From Corallococcus caeni (GTDB taxonomy: Bacteria > Myxococcota > Myxococcia > Myxococcales > Myxococcaceae), in contig NZ_BTTW01000010.1 in NCBI RefSeq assembly GCF_036245865.1, positions 248,001 through 312,000 on the forward strand: 64,000 nucleotides of DNA, given 5' to 3'. The first letter of the stretch is position 1, and each line of letters starts with the position of its first letter. This document shows, piece by piece, positions 53,121-62,515 of the stretch. The notes under the pieces were generated by a model. It was not told where the DNA came from. It saw only the letters and a list, made by a program, of their open reading frames with translations, and did no database searches. The position numbers and the translations under genes were made by a program.

Positions 53121-54350
53121 ATGAAGATTCCCATTCCCGAGCAGTCGCTCGTGCTGCTCATCGGTCCCTCTGGCTCCGGCAAGTCCACCGTCGCGAACGC
53201 GCACTTCCTCCCGGAGGACGTGCTGTCCGGCACGGGCAACGAAGCGAAGCTGCACGACGAGGTGGCGCGAAGGCTCAAGCAGGGCACGCTCACCGTCATC
53301 GACGGCGTGCCCCTCAGCGCCGAGTCGCGCCGTCATTACGTGACCGTGGCGCGTGAGCACCACGTCGCCCTGGTCGCGGTGGCCATGGACACGCCGGAAG
53401 CGCTCTGTCTGGAGCGCAACCGCACGCGCACCGGGTCGCATCCCAGTCCCCGCGCGCTGCGCAACCAGGTGCAGCAGCTCCAGAACGCGCTGAAGGGGCT
53501 GACGAAGGAAGGCATCCGGCACGTGCACGTGCTCACGCCGGAGACGGTGGACGCGGTGTCGTTCGAGCACCGTCCGCTCCCCAGCCACCGCCAGGACGAG
53601 CACGGGCCTTTCGACATCATCGGGGACATCCACGGGTGCTTCGACGAGCTGAAGGCCCTGCTGACGGAGCTGGGCTACACGGTCGCACCGCGCGCGGACG
53701 GAGCGCCCGGCTACGACGTGGGCACGCCTGCGGGCCGCAAGGTCGTGTTCCTGGGCGACCTGGTGGACCGCGGCCCCGGCGTGACGGACGTCCTTCGGCT
53801 GGTGATGGGGATGGTGGAGGCGGGCACGGCGCTGTGCGTGCCGGGCAACCATGAAATCAAGTTGCTCAAGAAGCTGCGTGGCAAGGACGTGCGAGTGGGG
53901 CGCGGCCTCGCGATGACGCTGGAGCAGCTGGAGCGCGAGCCGCCCGGGTTCTCCCAGGCGGTCGCCGACTTCATCGAAGCCCGCTCTCCGCACTACGTCC
54001 TGGACGATGGCCACCTGGTGGTGGCGCATGCGGGCCTGAAGGAGCCCATGCACGGCCGGGACACCCCCGAGGTGCGCGACTTCGCCCTCTACGGAGAGAC
54101 CACCGGCGAAGCGGACGCCTACGGCCTGCCGGTGCGCGCCGACTGGGCGCAGCAGTACCAGGGCCCGGCGACGGTCGTGTACGGACACACCTCCGTGCCG
54201 GAGGCCGAGTGGGTGAACAACACCGTCTGTCTGGACACGGGCTGCGTGTTCGGAGGGAAGCTGACCGCGCTGCGCTATCCGGAGCGACAGCTCGTCTCCG
54301 TGCCGGCACAGCGCGAGTACTGGAAGTCACGGAGCCACGCGGCGCCGTGA
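53121..54350 (+). CDS. Pnkp-like RNA kinase-phosphatase, no ligase domain
   Basis: 409 residues. About 1-150 is a P-loop kinase (GPSGSGKST, residues 15-23; EALCLERNRTRTG as the lid/base-binding arm). About 160-400 is a calcineurin-like 2',3'-phosphatase (FDIIGDIHGCFDEL, FLGDLVDRGPG, CVPGNHEIKLL, VVAHAGL, VYGHTSVPEA). The order matches bacterial Pnkp, but the ligase-like third domain is absent and the kinase domain is shortened: the usual SSD-x-x-R segment after the P-loop is not seen, so kinase activity is uncertain. Heals RNA ends in the family. RtcB is in this window 31 kb away, not in the same operon. Confidence 0.86.
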   Translation: MKIPIPEQSLVLLIGPSGSGKSTVANAHFLPEDVLSGTGNEAKLHDEVARRLKQGTLTVIDGVPLSAESRRHYVTVAREHHVALVAVAMDTPEALCLERNRTRTGSHPSPRALRNQVQQLQNALKGLTKEGIRHVHVLTPETVDAVSFEHRPLPSHRQDEHGPFDIIGDIHGCFDELKALLTELGYTVAPRADGAPGYDVGTPAGRKVVFLGDLVDRGPGVTDVLRLVMGMVEAGTALCVPGNHEIKLLKKLRGKDVRVGRGLAMTLEQLEREPPGFSQAVADFIEARSPHYVLDDGHLVVAHAGLKEPMHGRDTPEVRDFALYGETTGEADAYGLPVRADWAQQYQGPATVVYGHTSVPEAEWVNNTVCLDTGCVFGGKLTALRYPERQLVSVPAQREYWKSRSHAAP

Positions 54351-54356
54351 GTCCCT

Positions 54357-55106
54357 TCAGGCCGCCGCGGCGGTGACGCCGGTGCCCAGGCTGCGGCGCG
54401 CCGCCTCCAGGCAGTCGTCCAGGAAGCGCAGGTAGCAGTCCAGCCCGCGCGCGCCGAACGCCGCCAGCCGCCGGCCTTCCTCGGGGTGGGTGCTCAGGAG
54501 CCCCTCCATCATCCGCTCGTTGAGCGCGGTGTGGCCCACGTCCACCTCCGCGTGCTCGCGCAGGAAGGTGAGCGTGTCCAGCGTGCCCTGTCCCAGCACC
54601 TCGCGCACGCGCGCCAGGATGCGCGGCACCAGCACCACCGCCAGGTAGCCCACTTCGTACTCGATGGCCGCCTGTCCCAGCGGCAGGTCGCCGGTGATGG
54701 CCTCATCGTGCACCTGCCGGTACTCGCGCATGGCGGCCGTGGGCGCCTGGGCGACCAGCGCCTCCGCGTCCATCGCTTGCGTGTGGCTCGCGTTCCACTG
54801 CTCCGTCAACACGCGCGCGTCCTGGAGGGTCATCAGGTGGTGGCCGGCCTCGTGCTTCGCGTGGGTGATGAGCTGCCGGCCCACCTTCTCCTGTCCCAGC
54901 GCGATGCAGCGCTCACCGGCGCCGCGGATCCACCCGTCCACGGGCTCGGTCATGTACGCGCCCCGGGCGGACCACTCGATGAGGAAGCGCGCCATCAGGT
55001 CCGGCGAGATGTCCGGCGACAGGAGCGTGCGCACGACGGCGTCCGTCTCCAGGCGGGCTCGGGTTTCCTTCACGTGCGGCAGGTACTGCGTCTGGATGAG
55101 GCTCAT
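54357..55106 (-). CDS. Haem-oxygenase-fold (TenA/PqqC-like) iron enzyme
   Basis: 249 residues. The all-helical fold shows the diiron-type ligand pattern: ITHAKHEAGHHLMTL, AAIEYEVGYLAVVLVP and REHAEVDVGHTALNERM (acidic and His ligands). The haem-oxygenase-like diiron oxidases and PqqC/TenA relatives have this size. Substrate unknown. Its ATG overlaps the TGA of the PilZ gene upstream (ATGA) with AGAAGGAG 6 bases ahead, so the two are translated together, which suggests a linked function. Confidence 0.8.
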   Translation of the reverse strand: MSLIQTQYLPHVKETRARLETDAVVRTLLSPDISPDLMARFLIEWSARGAYMTEPVDGWIRGAGERCIALGQEKVGRQLITHAKHEAGHHLMTLQDARVLTEQWNASHTQAMDAEALVAQAPTAAMREYRQVHDEAITGDLPLGQAAIEYEVGYLAVVLVPRILARVREVLGQGTLDTLTFLREHAEVDVGHTALNERMMEGLLSTHPEEGRRLAAFGARGLDCYLRFLDDCLEAARRSLGTGVTAAAA

Positions 55107-56842
55107 GACAGCTCCTTCTGGGGATGGGAGAGCGGACGGGGTGCCGTCTGCTCGTGGAGGTGCTCCAGGAACTCGGGAGCGAGGTCGGCGGGGATGAGCC
55201 ACAGGAAGGGCTTCGCGTCGGGGGCGGCGTCGTGCAGGCCTGCGGCCTCCACGTCGCCGGCCTCCTCGGCCAGGAAGGTGAAGCTGTCGCGGCCCCGGTG
55301 CGCGAACCAGCGGCGCGCTCCGTCCATCAGCGCCGGGTAGGCCTGTCGCGCTCGCGGCGACAGCGCGAACAGCCGCACGGAGTCCAGCAGCCCGAAGGGG
55401 TTGGTGCCGGGCGGTCCCGCCTCCAGGACGGCCACCGCCACCGGCTTCGCGCCCTCGCGAGCGACCAGCAGGCGCCGCTCACGCTCCAGCCCCACCGTCT
55501 GCCACTCCCGAGCCGCGTCCCGCAGGTCCAGCGTCTCCAGGCGCAGGTCCAGCGCCTCCGCGTAGCAGGCGGGGCGGGTGAGGGCGATCCGCTCCACCAG
55601 CAGCCGCCGCTCCGCCTCCGTCGCGGGCCCCACCTCCAGGCCCGTCCGCTGTGGGGCAGGGGGATGACCGCACTCGACGTCAATCATTCGCAGCGGCAGG
55701 AGCAACGTCCGCCCCGTCGCCGCCATCCGGTCGGCGAAGCCGACGTGCGCGCGGTACGTGAAGGGCACGGTCGACTCGATGTACGCCGCGAGCCACCTGA
55801 ACCCGCTGTCCCGCTGCGCATGCTCCACGCAGTGCACGTACACGTCGCGCAGCATCTGGCCCTTGAGGCGCTCGAACCGCGTGGCGTCCTGGCGCCGCGC
55901 CAGCTGGTGCACCATCCACAGGGAGCGGTACGGCTTCATCGCGGAGAGCGTCGCCTCCACGCCGCGCTCCGAAGGCCACACCACCTCGGTGAGGACCGCG
56001 CCCTTCGAACCCGCCTGGCGGCCCAGCTCGACGAAGCTCCGCCGCCGCGCCTCGAAGTCCTCCGCGGACCGGCCCGCCAGGTTGAAGTAGCCGGAGTCGA
56101 TGAACAGCCGCCAGTGCTCCTCCGCCAGGGCCCCATCGGTGCGCGTCGCCGGATGGAGCACCCGGGCCACCAGCGCCTGCCATCGCTCCGCATCCTCGAA
56201 GGACAGCGGCGTCACCTGGAGCCCGCACTGGAGCTCACCGTCGGCGCGCTCGGACACATGGCGCACCTCACCGCGCAGCGACATGGCCTCGCCTCCTTCC
56301 GTGCGCAGCTCGACGGGCTGGAGCACCCGGCCCGGGGACAGCCGCTCTCCCGCGCCCAGCCGCAGTGACAGTCCGTGCGGGGACACGTCCACCGCCTCGC
56401 GCTCGCGGCCCAGCCAGCCGGGCAGCGGCAGCCGCACGCGCAGGTCCGCGGGGGCGCGAGCACGCCGGTGGGCCCGGCGGCGCACCTGGATCAACTGGCG
56501 CGGCGGCGGCGTCACCCAGGTCCCCGGCTCCACCGTCTCGCCGGACAGGAGCATCCGGTAGACGCAGCCGTGACCGGACACCTCCACCTCCCACGCGTCC
56601 GCGCCCGGCTCCACCGTCAGGCCGGACCAGTGGAGTCCTCCGCCTTCCGGCTCCAGCGTCTCCAGCCGCAGAGGCGACGCCGTGTCCCCCTGGCGCAGCA
56701 GGGCGGGCGAGCCCAGCGCGGCGGCGGCGGCGAGGATGATGCGGATGCGCTCGGGATCGGTGACGTCCCACCGGACACTCCATTCCAGGGCGGGTGCCTC
56801 GGACAACGGACGCAGCGGTGCGCGAGCGGAATGCGCTCCCAC
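55103..56842 (-). CDS. PilZ-domain protein with acetyltransferase-like C-terminal part
   Basis: 579 residues from GTG 56842, chosen for TGGAGAG 5 bases upstream; GTG at 56884 is the alternative. About 90-210 is PilZ: RRRAHRRARAPADLRVRLPL (the Arg-x-x-x-Arg motif) and DVSPHGLSLRLG (D-x-S-x-x-G), both key c-di-GMP contacts present. About 215-570 is a Trp/Arg-rich region with GNAT-like strands (LVAREGAKPVAVAVLEAG, HRGRDSFTFLAEEA) that I cannot assign with confidence. Inferred cytoplasmic effector whose activity is set by c-di-GMP, coupled to the haem-oxygenase-fold gene downstream. Confidence 0.8.
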   Translation of the reverse strand: MGAHSARAPLRPLSEAPALEWSVRWDVTDPERIRIILAAAAALGSPALLRQGDTASPLRLETLEPEGGGLHWSGLTVEPGADAWEVEVSGHGCVYRMLLSGETVEPGTWVTPPPRQLIQVRRRAHRRARAPADLRVRLPLPGWLGREREAVDVSPHGLSLRLGAGERLSPGRVLQPVELRTEGGEAMSLRGEVRHVSERADGELQCGLQVTPLSFEDAERWQALVARVLHPATRTDGALAEEHWRLFIDSGYFNLAGRSAEDFEARRRSFVELGRQAGSKGAVLTEVVWPSERGVEATLSAMKPYRSLWMVHQLARRQDATRFERLKGQMLRDVYVHCVEHAQRDSGFRWLAAYIESTVPFTYRAHVGFADRMAATGRTLLLPLRMIDVECGHPPAPQRTGLEVGPATEAERRLLVERIALTRPACYAEALDLRLETLDLRDAAREWQTVGLERERRLLVAREGAKPVAVAVLEAGPPGTNPFGLLDSVRLFALSPRARQAYPALMDGARRWFAHRGRDSFTFLAEEAGDVEAAGLHDAAPDAKPFLWLIPADLAPEFLEHLHEQTAPRPLSHPQKELS

Positions 56843-57108
56843 GATGACTCTCCAGGTGAATGACGGCGGGGGCGCGCGAATCACCCCGGGCTCCCGTGGA
56901 TCCGCGCTTGAAAGGGATACGGGCCCGGCCCTCCGGGTTGGTCGTCGGATTCCCGGGACGCGGACACCGGCGGTGCGGTCCGCCGCTTTCTCGCTGTCTC
57001 ACCGGACAGTGAAAACGCGCGAAACCCCCTGGGTTTCATGTGACAGCGGGGTGGCGTCACGGTGGGAAAGGTGCGTGCGCCCCGGGACGGGCTTACCCTG
57101 AGTGCCCC

Positions 57109-57549
57109 ATGTCCCTCCGCAAGGACTTCATCGAGCGAGCTGTCGAGCAGTTCGCCGCCGCCATCTCCAGCATCCTCAAGGCCCGGAAGGAGAAGCGGTA
57201 TGGGGACGCGCGCAACCACATCCGCGACACCGCCCTCACCGTGCTGGGCATGGAGTACGGCGCGCTCGTCCTCGCGGACGCCGAGTCCTCCTCGCGCCTG
57301 CTCGGCACCGCCGCACGCACGCGGATGCTCGCGAAGCTGGTGCGCGAGGACGGCGAGCTGATGCGCGAGCAGGGGGACCCCCTCACCGCCGACTCGCGCT
57401 TCCTGCTGTCGCTGGAGCTGTACCTGGAGGCCATCTCGCTCGGCCTCAACCCGGACACCGCGGACGCCACCGCCATCGCGGAGCTGCGCACCCTCATTGA
57501 TGTCACCGCGCTGTCGGAGCGGCACCAGCGGATGCTCTCCCAGGCCTGA
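57109..57549 (+). CDS. Helical protein, DUF6483-like, unknown
   Basis: 146 residues. IERAVEQFAAAISSILKARK followed by helix pairs (DTALTVLGMEYGALVLADAE, RFLLSLELYLEAISLGL) looks like a small TPR-like or DUF6483-type protein. No signal peptide, Cys or catalytic motif. ATG at 57109 follows TTACCCTGAGTGCCCC with only a weak site. Not part of the operon starting at 57752, from which it is separated by 202 bases. Confidence 0.6.
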   Translation: MSLRKDFIERAVEQFAAAISSILKARKEKRYGDARNHIRDTALTVLGMEYGALVLADAESSSRLLGTAARTRMLAKLVREDGELMREQGDPLTADSRFLLSLELYLEAISLGLNPDTADATAIAELRTLIDVTALSERHQRMLSQA

Positions 57550-57683
57550 CGAGGCGCGGCGCGCACGTTCGCGCACCCGGGCCGTGGCAATCCCTGCCGT
57601 GTGCATGGGTCGGGTTTGCGACACAGCAAGCTGGGGAGATCCATCGCTTCCGATCAAGCAATGACACGGTGACGCCCCCCGCC

Positions 57684-57714
57684 TTGCCCTGGCTTCCAGG
57701 TTTGCGTCTATCCT
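57684..57714 (+). promoter_or_regulatory. Possible promoter of the URC operon
   Basis: TTGCCC at 57684-57689 with TCTATC at 57707-57712 (17-base spacing), or TATCCT at 57709-57714 (19-base spacing), sits about 40 bases before the first gene. Only a moderate match; no operator palindrome was found in the 200-base leader. Confidence 0.3.
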
Positions 57715-57751
57715 TGCCGTCCATTCGTCACGCAACACCGGGGGGGTGCGC

Positions 57752-59236
57752 GTGTCCTTTGTTCGGTTTCCCGAGAGCGTTGTCTCTTGTCGCAACCTCG
57801 TGGGCGGAGAGTGGGTCTCTCCCGCCGGAGCGTCCGCGCAGGAGGTCCGCAGTCCCTACACAGGCGCGCTCATCGGCCGCGTGCCGCTGACGACGGCCTC
57901 CGGTGTCGCCCAGGCGGTGGAGGCCGCCAGGGCCGCCGCGCAGGGCTGGCGCGTCACCCCGCTGCGCGAGCGCACCCAATTCCTGCAACGCTTCCGCGCG
58001 CTGCTGGAGTCGCAACTGGAAAGGCTCTCGCACCTGGCCGCCAGTGAATCCGGCAAGACGGTGGCGGAGGGCCGCGCGGGCTTGCTCAAGGGATTGGAGG
58101 TCTGTGATTTCGCCCTGTCGCTCCAGAACCTGGACAGCGGCGCGCACCTGGAGGTGAGCCGGGGCGTCACCTGCGAATACCGCCGCGAGCCCCTGGGCGT
58201 CGTCGCCGGCATCACGCCGTTCAACTTCCCCGCGATGGTGCCCCTGTGGCTGTTCCCCATCGCCGTCACGGTGGGCAACGCCTTCATCCTCAAGCCGTCG
58301 GAGAAGGTGCCGCTCACCGCGACCGCGCTGGGAGAGCTGATGGTGGAGGCGGGCTATCCGCCCGGTGTCTTCTCCGTCGTGCACGGCGCGAAGCCCGCGG
58401 TGGACGCGCTGCTGGAGCACCCGGACGTGAAGGCGCTGGCCTTCGTGGGTTCATCCCCCGTCGCGCGGCACGTCTACGTGGAGGGCAGCCGCCACGGCAA
58501 GCGCGTGCTGGCGCTGGGCGGCGCGAAGAACCACCTCATCGTCGTGCCGGACGCGGACCCGGACCTCACGCCGCAGGCGGTGGTGGACTCGTTCACCGGC
58601 TGCGCGGGCCAGCGCTGCATGGCGGCCAGCGTGATGCTCGCGGTGGGTGACGTGCAGCCGCTGGTGGACGACCTGGTCCGCCGGGCGGCGAGGCTGGAGG
58701 TCGGCCCGGGCATGGGTGCGCTCATCGACCGGGGCGCGGTGGACCGGCTGGAGACGGCCATCGCCAAGGCCCAGGCTGACGGCGCGCGCGTGCTGCTGGA
58801 CGGGCGCGGCAAGCGGCCCGCGGGCGAGGCCTACGCGAACGGCCACTGGCTGGGCCCCACGGTGCTGGACGGCGTGCGGCCGGAGATGGAGGCCGCGCGG
58901 CGCGAGCTGTTCGGCCCGGTGCTGTCCATCGTGCGCGTGCCCACGCTGTCGGCGGCGCTCGCGGTGGAGAACGCGTCGCCCTACGGCAACGCGGCGTCCA
59001 TCTTCACCACCAGCGGCGCGGTGGCCCAGTCGGTGGTGGAGGGCGCCAGGGCCGGCATGGTGGGCGTGAACGTAGGCGTGCCGGTGCCGCGCGAGCCCTT
59101 CTCCTTTGGCGGCACGGGCGAGTCGAAGTTCGGCCACGGGGACGTCACCGGACCGTCGAGCCTCGACTTCTGGAGCCAGCTCAAGAAGGTGACGCGCAAG
59201 TGGTCCGCGCGCACCGACGGCTCCTGGATGAGCTGA
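57752..59236 (+). CDS. mmsA: CoA-acylating (methyl)malonate-semialdehyde dehydrogenase
   Basis: 494 residues, usual length. Converts malonic or methylmalonic semialdehyde, NAD+ and CoA to acetyl- or propionyl-CoA and CO2 in the cytoplasm. Seen: GVVAGITPFNFPAMVPLWLF, LKPSEKVPLTAT, GFVGSS-type motif AFVGSSPVARHVY, the CoA-binding REPLG region, and catalytic Cys289 in GCAGQRCMAASV. GTG at 57752 chosen because the G7 run lies 5 bases ahead. First gene of the operon with urc1, urc4 and upp. In that setting its job is probably to remove malonic semialdehyde from uracil carbon, rather than valine catabolism. Confidence 0.92.
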   Translation: MSFVRFPESVVSCRNLVGGEWVSPAGASAQEVRSPYTGALIGRVPLTTASGVAQAVEAARAAAQGWRVTPLRERTQFLQRFRALLESQLERLSHLAASESGKTVAEGRAGLLKGLEVCDFALSLQNLDSGAHLEVSRGVTCEYRREPLGVVAGITPFNFPAMVPLWLFPIAVTVGNAFILKPSEKVPLTATALGELMVEAGYPPGVFSVVHGAKPAVDALLEHPDVKALAFVGSSPVARHVYVEGSRHGKRVLALGGAKNHLIVVPDADPDLTPQAVVDSFTGCAGQRCMAASVMLAVGDVQPLVDDLVRRAARLEVGPGMGALIDRGAVDRLETAIAKAQADGARVLLDGRGKRPAGEAYANGHWLGPTVLDGVRPEMEAARRELFGPVLSIVRVPTLSAALAVENASPYGNAASIFTTSGAVAQSVVEGARAGMVGVNVGVPVPREPFSFGGTGESKFGHGDVTGPSSLDFWSQLKKVTRKWSARTDGSWMS

Positions 59237-59317
59237 CGCCGCGCGCCGGCGTCCCCCTGCCTCTCCCCCATTCCCAGACGTCTGACCTTTCCCGCGCCCC
59301 ACAAGGAGGGTGCACCC

Positions 59318-60571
59318 ATGGCTGACAAGAAGCCCGTCAATCACATCCGTCTCACGTCCCACCCCGACGGACAGGTGCCCGGAGTGCCGCTGCGCTGGGG
59401 CGAGTCGGAGCCGCTGCGCCGGGGCCCGGTGGTGGCCACGCTCTCCGACGCCGCGAACCGCAACGTCATCGGCACGCACTCGGGCGCGTACTCCATCTAC
59501 CGCGCGCTGGCGGTGTCCGCGGGCAAGCTGCCGCAGGACCACAAGGCGGACCTGACCAACACCTCGCCCGCGGCGCAGGTGGGCCCGTACCCGTCGTGGA
59601 GCGACCCCAGGCGCATCGTGTCGCTGGACCCCTGGGGCGCGGTGGCGTCGCAGGCGTTCCGCGCCTACGCCGAGCAGGGCGTGGACTACCGGCCCACCAT
59701 CGCCGTCACAAGGGCCCACATCAACATGCCGGAGGTGCGCGAGGCCATCGCCGCCGGGCGCCTCAAGGTGGACGGCGAGCTGGTGGCGGCCAACGGGGAC
59801 GTGAAGGTGGTGAAGGCCGCGGTGGAGCCCGTCTGGTACCTGCCCGGCATCGCCGAACGCTTCGGCCTGACGGAGGGCGCGCTGCGCCGGGGCCTCTTCG
59901 AGCACACCGGCGGCATGTACCCGGAGCTCATCACCCGCCCGGACCTGCACGTCTTCCTGCCGCCCATTGGTGGGCTGACGTTGTATGTGTTTGGGAACAT
60001 CGCCTCGCTGGCGGACCGGGACGTGCCGCTGGCGGCGCGAGTGCATGACGAGTGCAACGGCTCGGACGTCTTCGGCAGCGACATCTGCACCTGCCGGCCC
60101 TACCTGGTGCACGGCATCGAGGAGGGCGTGCGGATGGCGCAGCAGGGTGGCGTGGGGCTCATCGTCTACCACCGCAAGGAGGGCCGCGCGCTGGGCGAGG
60201 TGACCAAGTTCCTGGTCTACAACGCGCGCAAGCGCCAGGAGGGCGGCGACTCCGCGGCCACGTACTTCCACCGCACGGAGTGCGTGGCGGGCGTGCAGGA
60301 CATGCGCTTCCAGGAGCTGATGCCGGACGTGCTGCACTGGCTGGGCATCACGCGCATCCACCGCTTCGTCTCCATGAGCGACATGAAGCACGACGCCATC
60401 GTGCGCTCGGGTATCGAGATTCTGGAGCGTGTGCCCATCCCGGACGGGCTCATCCCCGCGGACGCGAGGGTGGAGATGGAGGCGAAGAAGGCGGCGGGCT
60501 ACTTCACGCGCGGGCCGGTGGCGGACGCGGGCGAACTGGCGCAGGTGAAGGGGAGGGACCTCGATGCTTGA
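59318..60571 (+). CDS. urc1: URC1-type GTP cyclohydrolase II homologue
   Basis: 417 residues, far longer than RibA (about 200). The C-terminal 200 residues are the cyclohydrolase II fold: zinc Cys246 in HDECNGSD, Cys257 and Cys259 in GSDICTCRPYL, and VYHRKEGRALGEVTKF. In RibA the last segment reads RQEGRGIG, so the substrate pocket differs. The N-terminal 200 residues are specific to the fungal Urc1 group. In yeast Urc1 acts on a ribosylated pyrimidine in the URC route, presumably opening the ring. ATG has AAGGAGGG 7 bases upstream; it overlaps urc4 by 8 bases. Confidence 0.9.
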   Translation: MADKKPVNHIRLTSHPDGQVPGVPLRWGESEPLRRGPVVATLSDAANRNVIGTHSGAYSIYRALAVSAGKLPQDHKADLTNTSPAAQVGPYPSWSDPRRIVSLDPWGAVASQAFRAYAEQGVDYRPTIAVTRAHINMPEVREAIAAGRLKVDGELVAANGDVKVVKAAVEPVWYLPGIAERFGLTEGALRRGLFEHTGGMYPELITRPDLHVFLPPIGGLTLYVFGNIASLADRDVPLAARVHDECNGSDVFGSDICTCRPYLVHGIEEGVRMAQQGGVGLIVYHRKEGRALGEVTKFLVYNARKRQEGGDSAATYFHRTECVAGVQDMRFQELMPDVLHWLGITRIHRFVSMSDMKHDAIVRSGIEILERVPIPDGLIPADARVEMEAKKAAGYFTRGPVADAGELAQVKGRDLDA

Positions 60572-61772
60572 CGCGATCCGGGTGCAGGAGGTGTCCCCCA
60601 CGGTGGCGTGGCTGCGCAGCCCGGCGGCCATCCGCGAGCGCTGTCACCAGGTGCTGGACCTGGGGCTCGCCGGCCGGCTGGAGTACTTCAAGGTGGAGCC
60701 GTCCCGGCTGCCCACGGTGGTGGACCGGGTGCTGGCGGTGACGCACGAGGCGTACCCCCGGCTGGACATCCCGGTGCACAGCCGCTGGCGCCACTTCGAC
60801 GCGGGAGGGGTGCCCCGGCTCGCGCAGCTGGAGGCGAGGCTGGCCTCGCTGCCGCCGGAGGAGCGCGCCAGGGCGAAGGTGGACCTGGGCGTGGTGAGCG
60901 TGCTGCTGGACGCGGGCAGCGGCCCGGCGTGGCGCTACCAGGAGCCCGGGGGCGCCTCGTACGTGCGCTCGGAGGGCCTGGCCGTGGCGTCGCTGCGCAT
61001 GTTCATGGCGGGCGGCTTCTCATCCGACCCCGACCGGCCGCTGCGCGCGGACGCGGAGGCCCTGAGCCGGATGACGCGCGAGCAACTGGAGCGCGGCTTC
61101 CAGGTGTCGGAGTCCAACCCGCTGCTGGGCGTGGAGGGCCGGCTGCACCTGTTGCAGGGGCTGTCGCGCGTGCTGCCCCGGCCGGGGTCCATGTTCGACA
61201 TGCTGGCCGCGCACCGCCGCAGCGTGAGGGCCGCGGAGGTGCTGGGCACGGTGCTGGAGGTGCTGGGCCCCATCTGGCCGGGGCGCACGACGGTGGACGG
61301 CGTGAACCTGGGGGACGTGTGGCCGCACCCGGCGCTGGGCCCACCGGGCAGCGCGGACGCGCTGGTGCCCTTCCACAAGTTGTCCCAGTGGCTGGCGTAC
61401 TCGCTGGTGGAGCCGCTGGCGGAGGCCGGCGTGACGGTGACGGAGCTGGACGCGCTCACCGGTCTGCCGGAGTACCGCAACGGCGGCCTCTTCGTGGACC
61501 TGGGCGTGCTGGTGCCGCAGGACCCGCGCCTGACCATGGAGGTCTACGCCCCGGGGGACGCGCCCATCGTGGAGTGGCGGGCGCTGACGGTGGCGCTGCT
61601 GGACCGCGTGGCCGCGCTGGTGCGCGGGCGTCTGGAGTTGACCCCGGAGGAGCTGCCGCTGGCGAAGGTGCTCCAGGGCGGGACGTGGACGGCGGGGCGC
61701 CGGGTGGCGGCGGAGCTGCGCCCCGGGGGCGTGCCGCCCATCCGCATCCGCAGTGACGGCACGGTGTTCTGA
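60564..61772 (+). CDS. urc4: URC4/DUF1688 protein
   Basis: 402 residues, the normal length for DUF1688, the family of fungal Urc4. Family features: [65 protein letters not shown] and [14 protein letters not shown]. Urc4 acts after Urc1 in uracil catabolism, probably splitting the opened ring; the reaction is not firmly established. ATG with GGGGAGGG 5 bases upstream, inside the end of urc1, so the two are co-translated. Confidence 0.92.
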   Translation: MLDAIRVQEVSPTVAWLRSPAAIRERCHQVLDLGLAGRLEYFKVEPSRLPTVVDRVLAVTHEAYPRLDIPVHSRWRHFDAGGVPRLAQLEARLASLPPEERARAKVDLGVVSVLLDAGSGPAWRYQEPGGASYVRSEGLAVASLRMFMAGGFSSDPDRPLRADAEALSRMTREQLERGFQVSESNPLLGVEGRLHLLQGLSRVLPRPGSMFDMLAAHRRSVRAAEVLGTVLEVLGPIWPGRTTVDGVNLGDVWPHPALGPPGSADALVPFHKLSQWLAYSLVEPLAEAGVTVTELDALTGLPEYRNGGLFVDLGVLVPQDPRLTMEVYAPGDAPIVEWRALTVALLDRVAALVRGRLELTPEELPLAKVLQGGTWTAGRRVAAELRPGGVPPIRIRSDGTVF

Positions 61773-61795
61773 AACCCATACACGGAGGACGACGC

Positions 61796-62431
61796 ATGGA
61801 CTTCCCGAACTGCACGGTGGTGGATCATCCGCTGGTGAAGCACAAGCTGACGGTGATGCGCAGGACGGACACGAGCACGGCGGCCTTCCGGGCGCTGCTG
61901 GAGGAGATCTCCCTCCTGCTCGGGTACGAGGCGCTGCGCGACCTGAAGCTGCGCGAGGAGGAGATCGAGACGCCCATGGCGCGCACCACGGGCTGGGCGC
62001 TGGACGGCAAGAAGCTGGTGCTGGTGCCCATCCTGAGAGCGGGGCAGGGCATCCTGGACGGCCTGCTCCAGCTCGTGCCCTCCGCGCGGGTGGGCCACAT
62101 CGGCCTGTACCGCGACCCGGAGTCACTGGGCGCGGTGGAGTACTACTACCGCGTGCCCGCGAACCTGGAGGACCGAGACGTCATCGTCTGCGACCCCATG
62201 CTCGCGACGGGCAACTCCGCGGTGGCGGCGCTCCAGCGCGTGAAGCGAAGCCGCCCGGGCTCCCTGCGCTTCGTGTGTCTGCTCGCATGTCCGGAGGGCC
62301 TGACGAACCTGCGCGAACACCACCCCGACGTGCGCGTCTTCACCGCGGCCATCGACGACAAGCTGGACTCGCACGGCTACATCCTGCCCGGCCTGGGCGA
62401 CGCCGGAGACCGCCTCTTCGGTACGAAGTAG
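61796..62431 (+). CDS. upp: Uracil phosphoribosyltransferase (Upp/Urc6-like)
   Basis: 211 residues, typical. Uracil plus PRPP gives UMP and pyrophosphate. Seen: [54 protein letters not shown] (PRPP loop) and the C-terminal uracil-binding [16 protein letters not shown]. The same enzyme type serves as Urc6 in the yeast URC route, where it makes the ribosylated substrate for Urc1. Start ATG has GGAGG 7 bases upstream, 23 bases after urc4. Salvage alone would not need the other genes, so a catabolic role is likely. Confidence 0.95.
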   Translation: MDFPNCTVVDHPLVKHKLTVMRRTDTSTAAFRALLEEISLLLGYEALRDLKLREEEIETPMARTTGWALDGKKLVLVPILRAGQGILDGLLQLVPSARVGHIGLYRDPESLGAVEYYYRVPANLEDRDVIVCDPMLATGNSAVAALQRVKRSRPGSLRFVCLLACPEGLTNLREHHPDVRVFTAAIDDKLDSHGYILPGLGDAGDRLFGTK

Positions 62432-62464
62432 GTCAGGGCACGTTCGCGCGAGACATGCCGCGTT

Positions 62465-62492
62465 GAGCCAACGCTGTTTCACGCCTTGGCTC
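62465..62492 (+). terminator. Possible weak terminator hairpin after upp
   Basis: GAGCCAA (62465-62471) and TTGGCTC (62486-62492) form a perfect 7-bp stem with a 14-base loop 34 bases after the upp stop. No U tract follows (TTGAG), so termination is uncertain. Confidence 0.4.
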
Positions 62493-62515
62493 TTGAGAAC
62501 CGGGAAAGACGGATT

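Noticed and set aside
57590-57610. Sigma-54 promoter TGGCA...TGCC before mmsA
   Set aside because: The GG and GC dinucleotides are 10 rather than 12 bases apart, outside the strict sigma-54 spacing.
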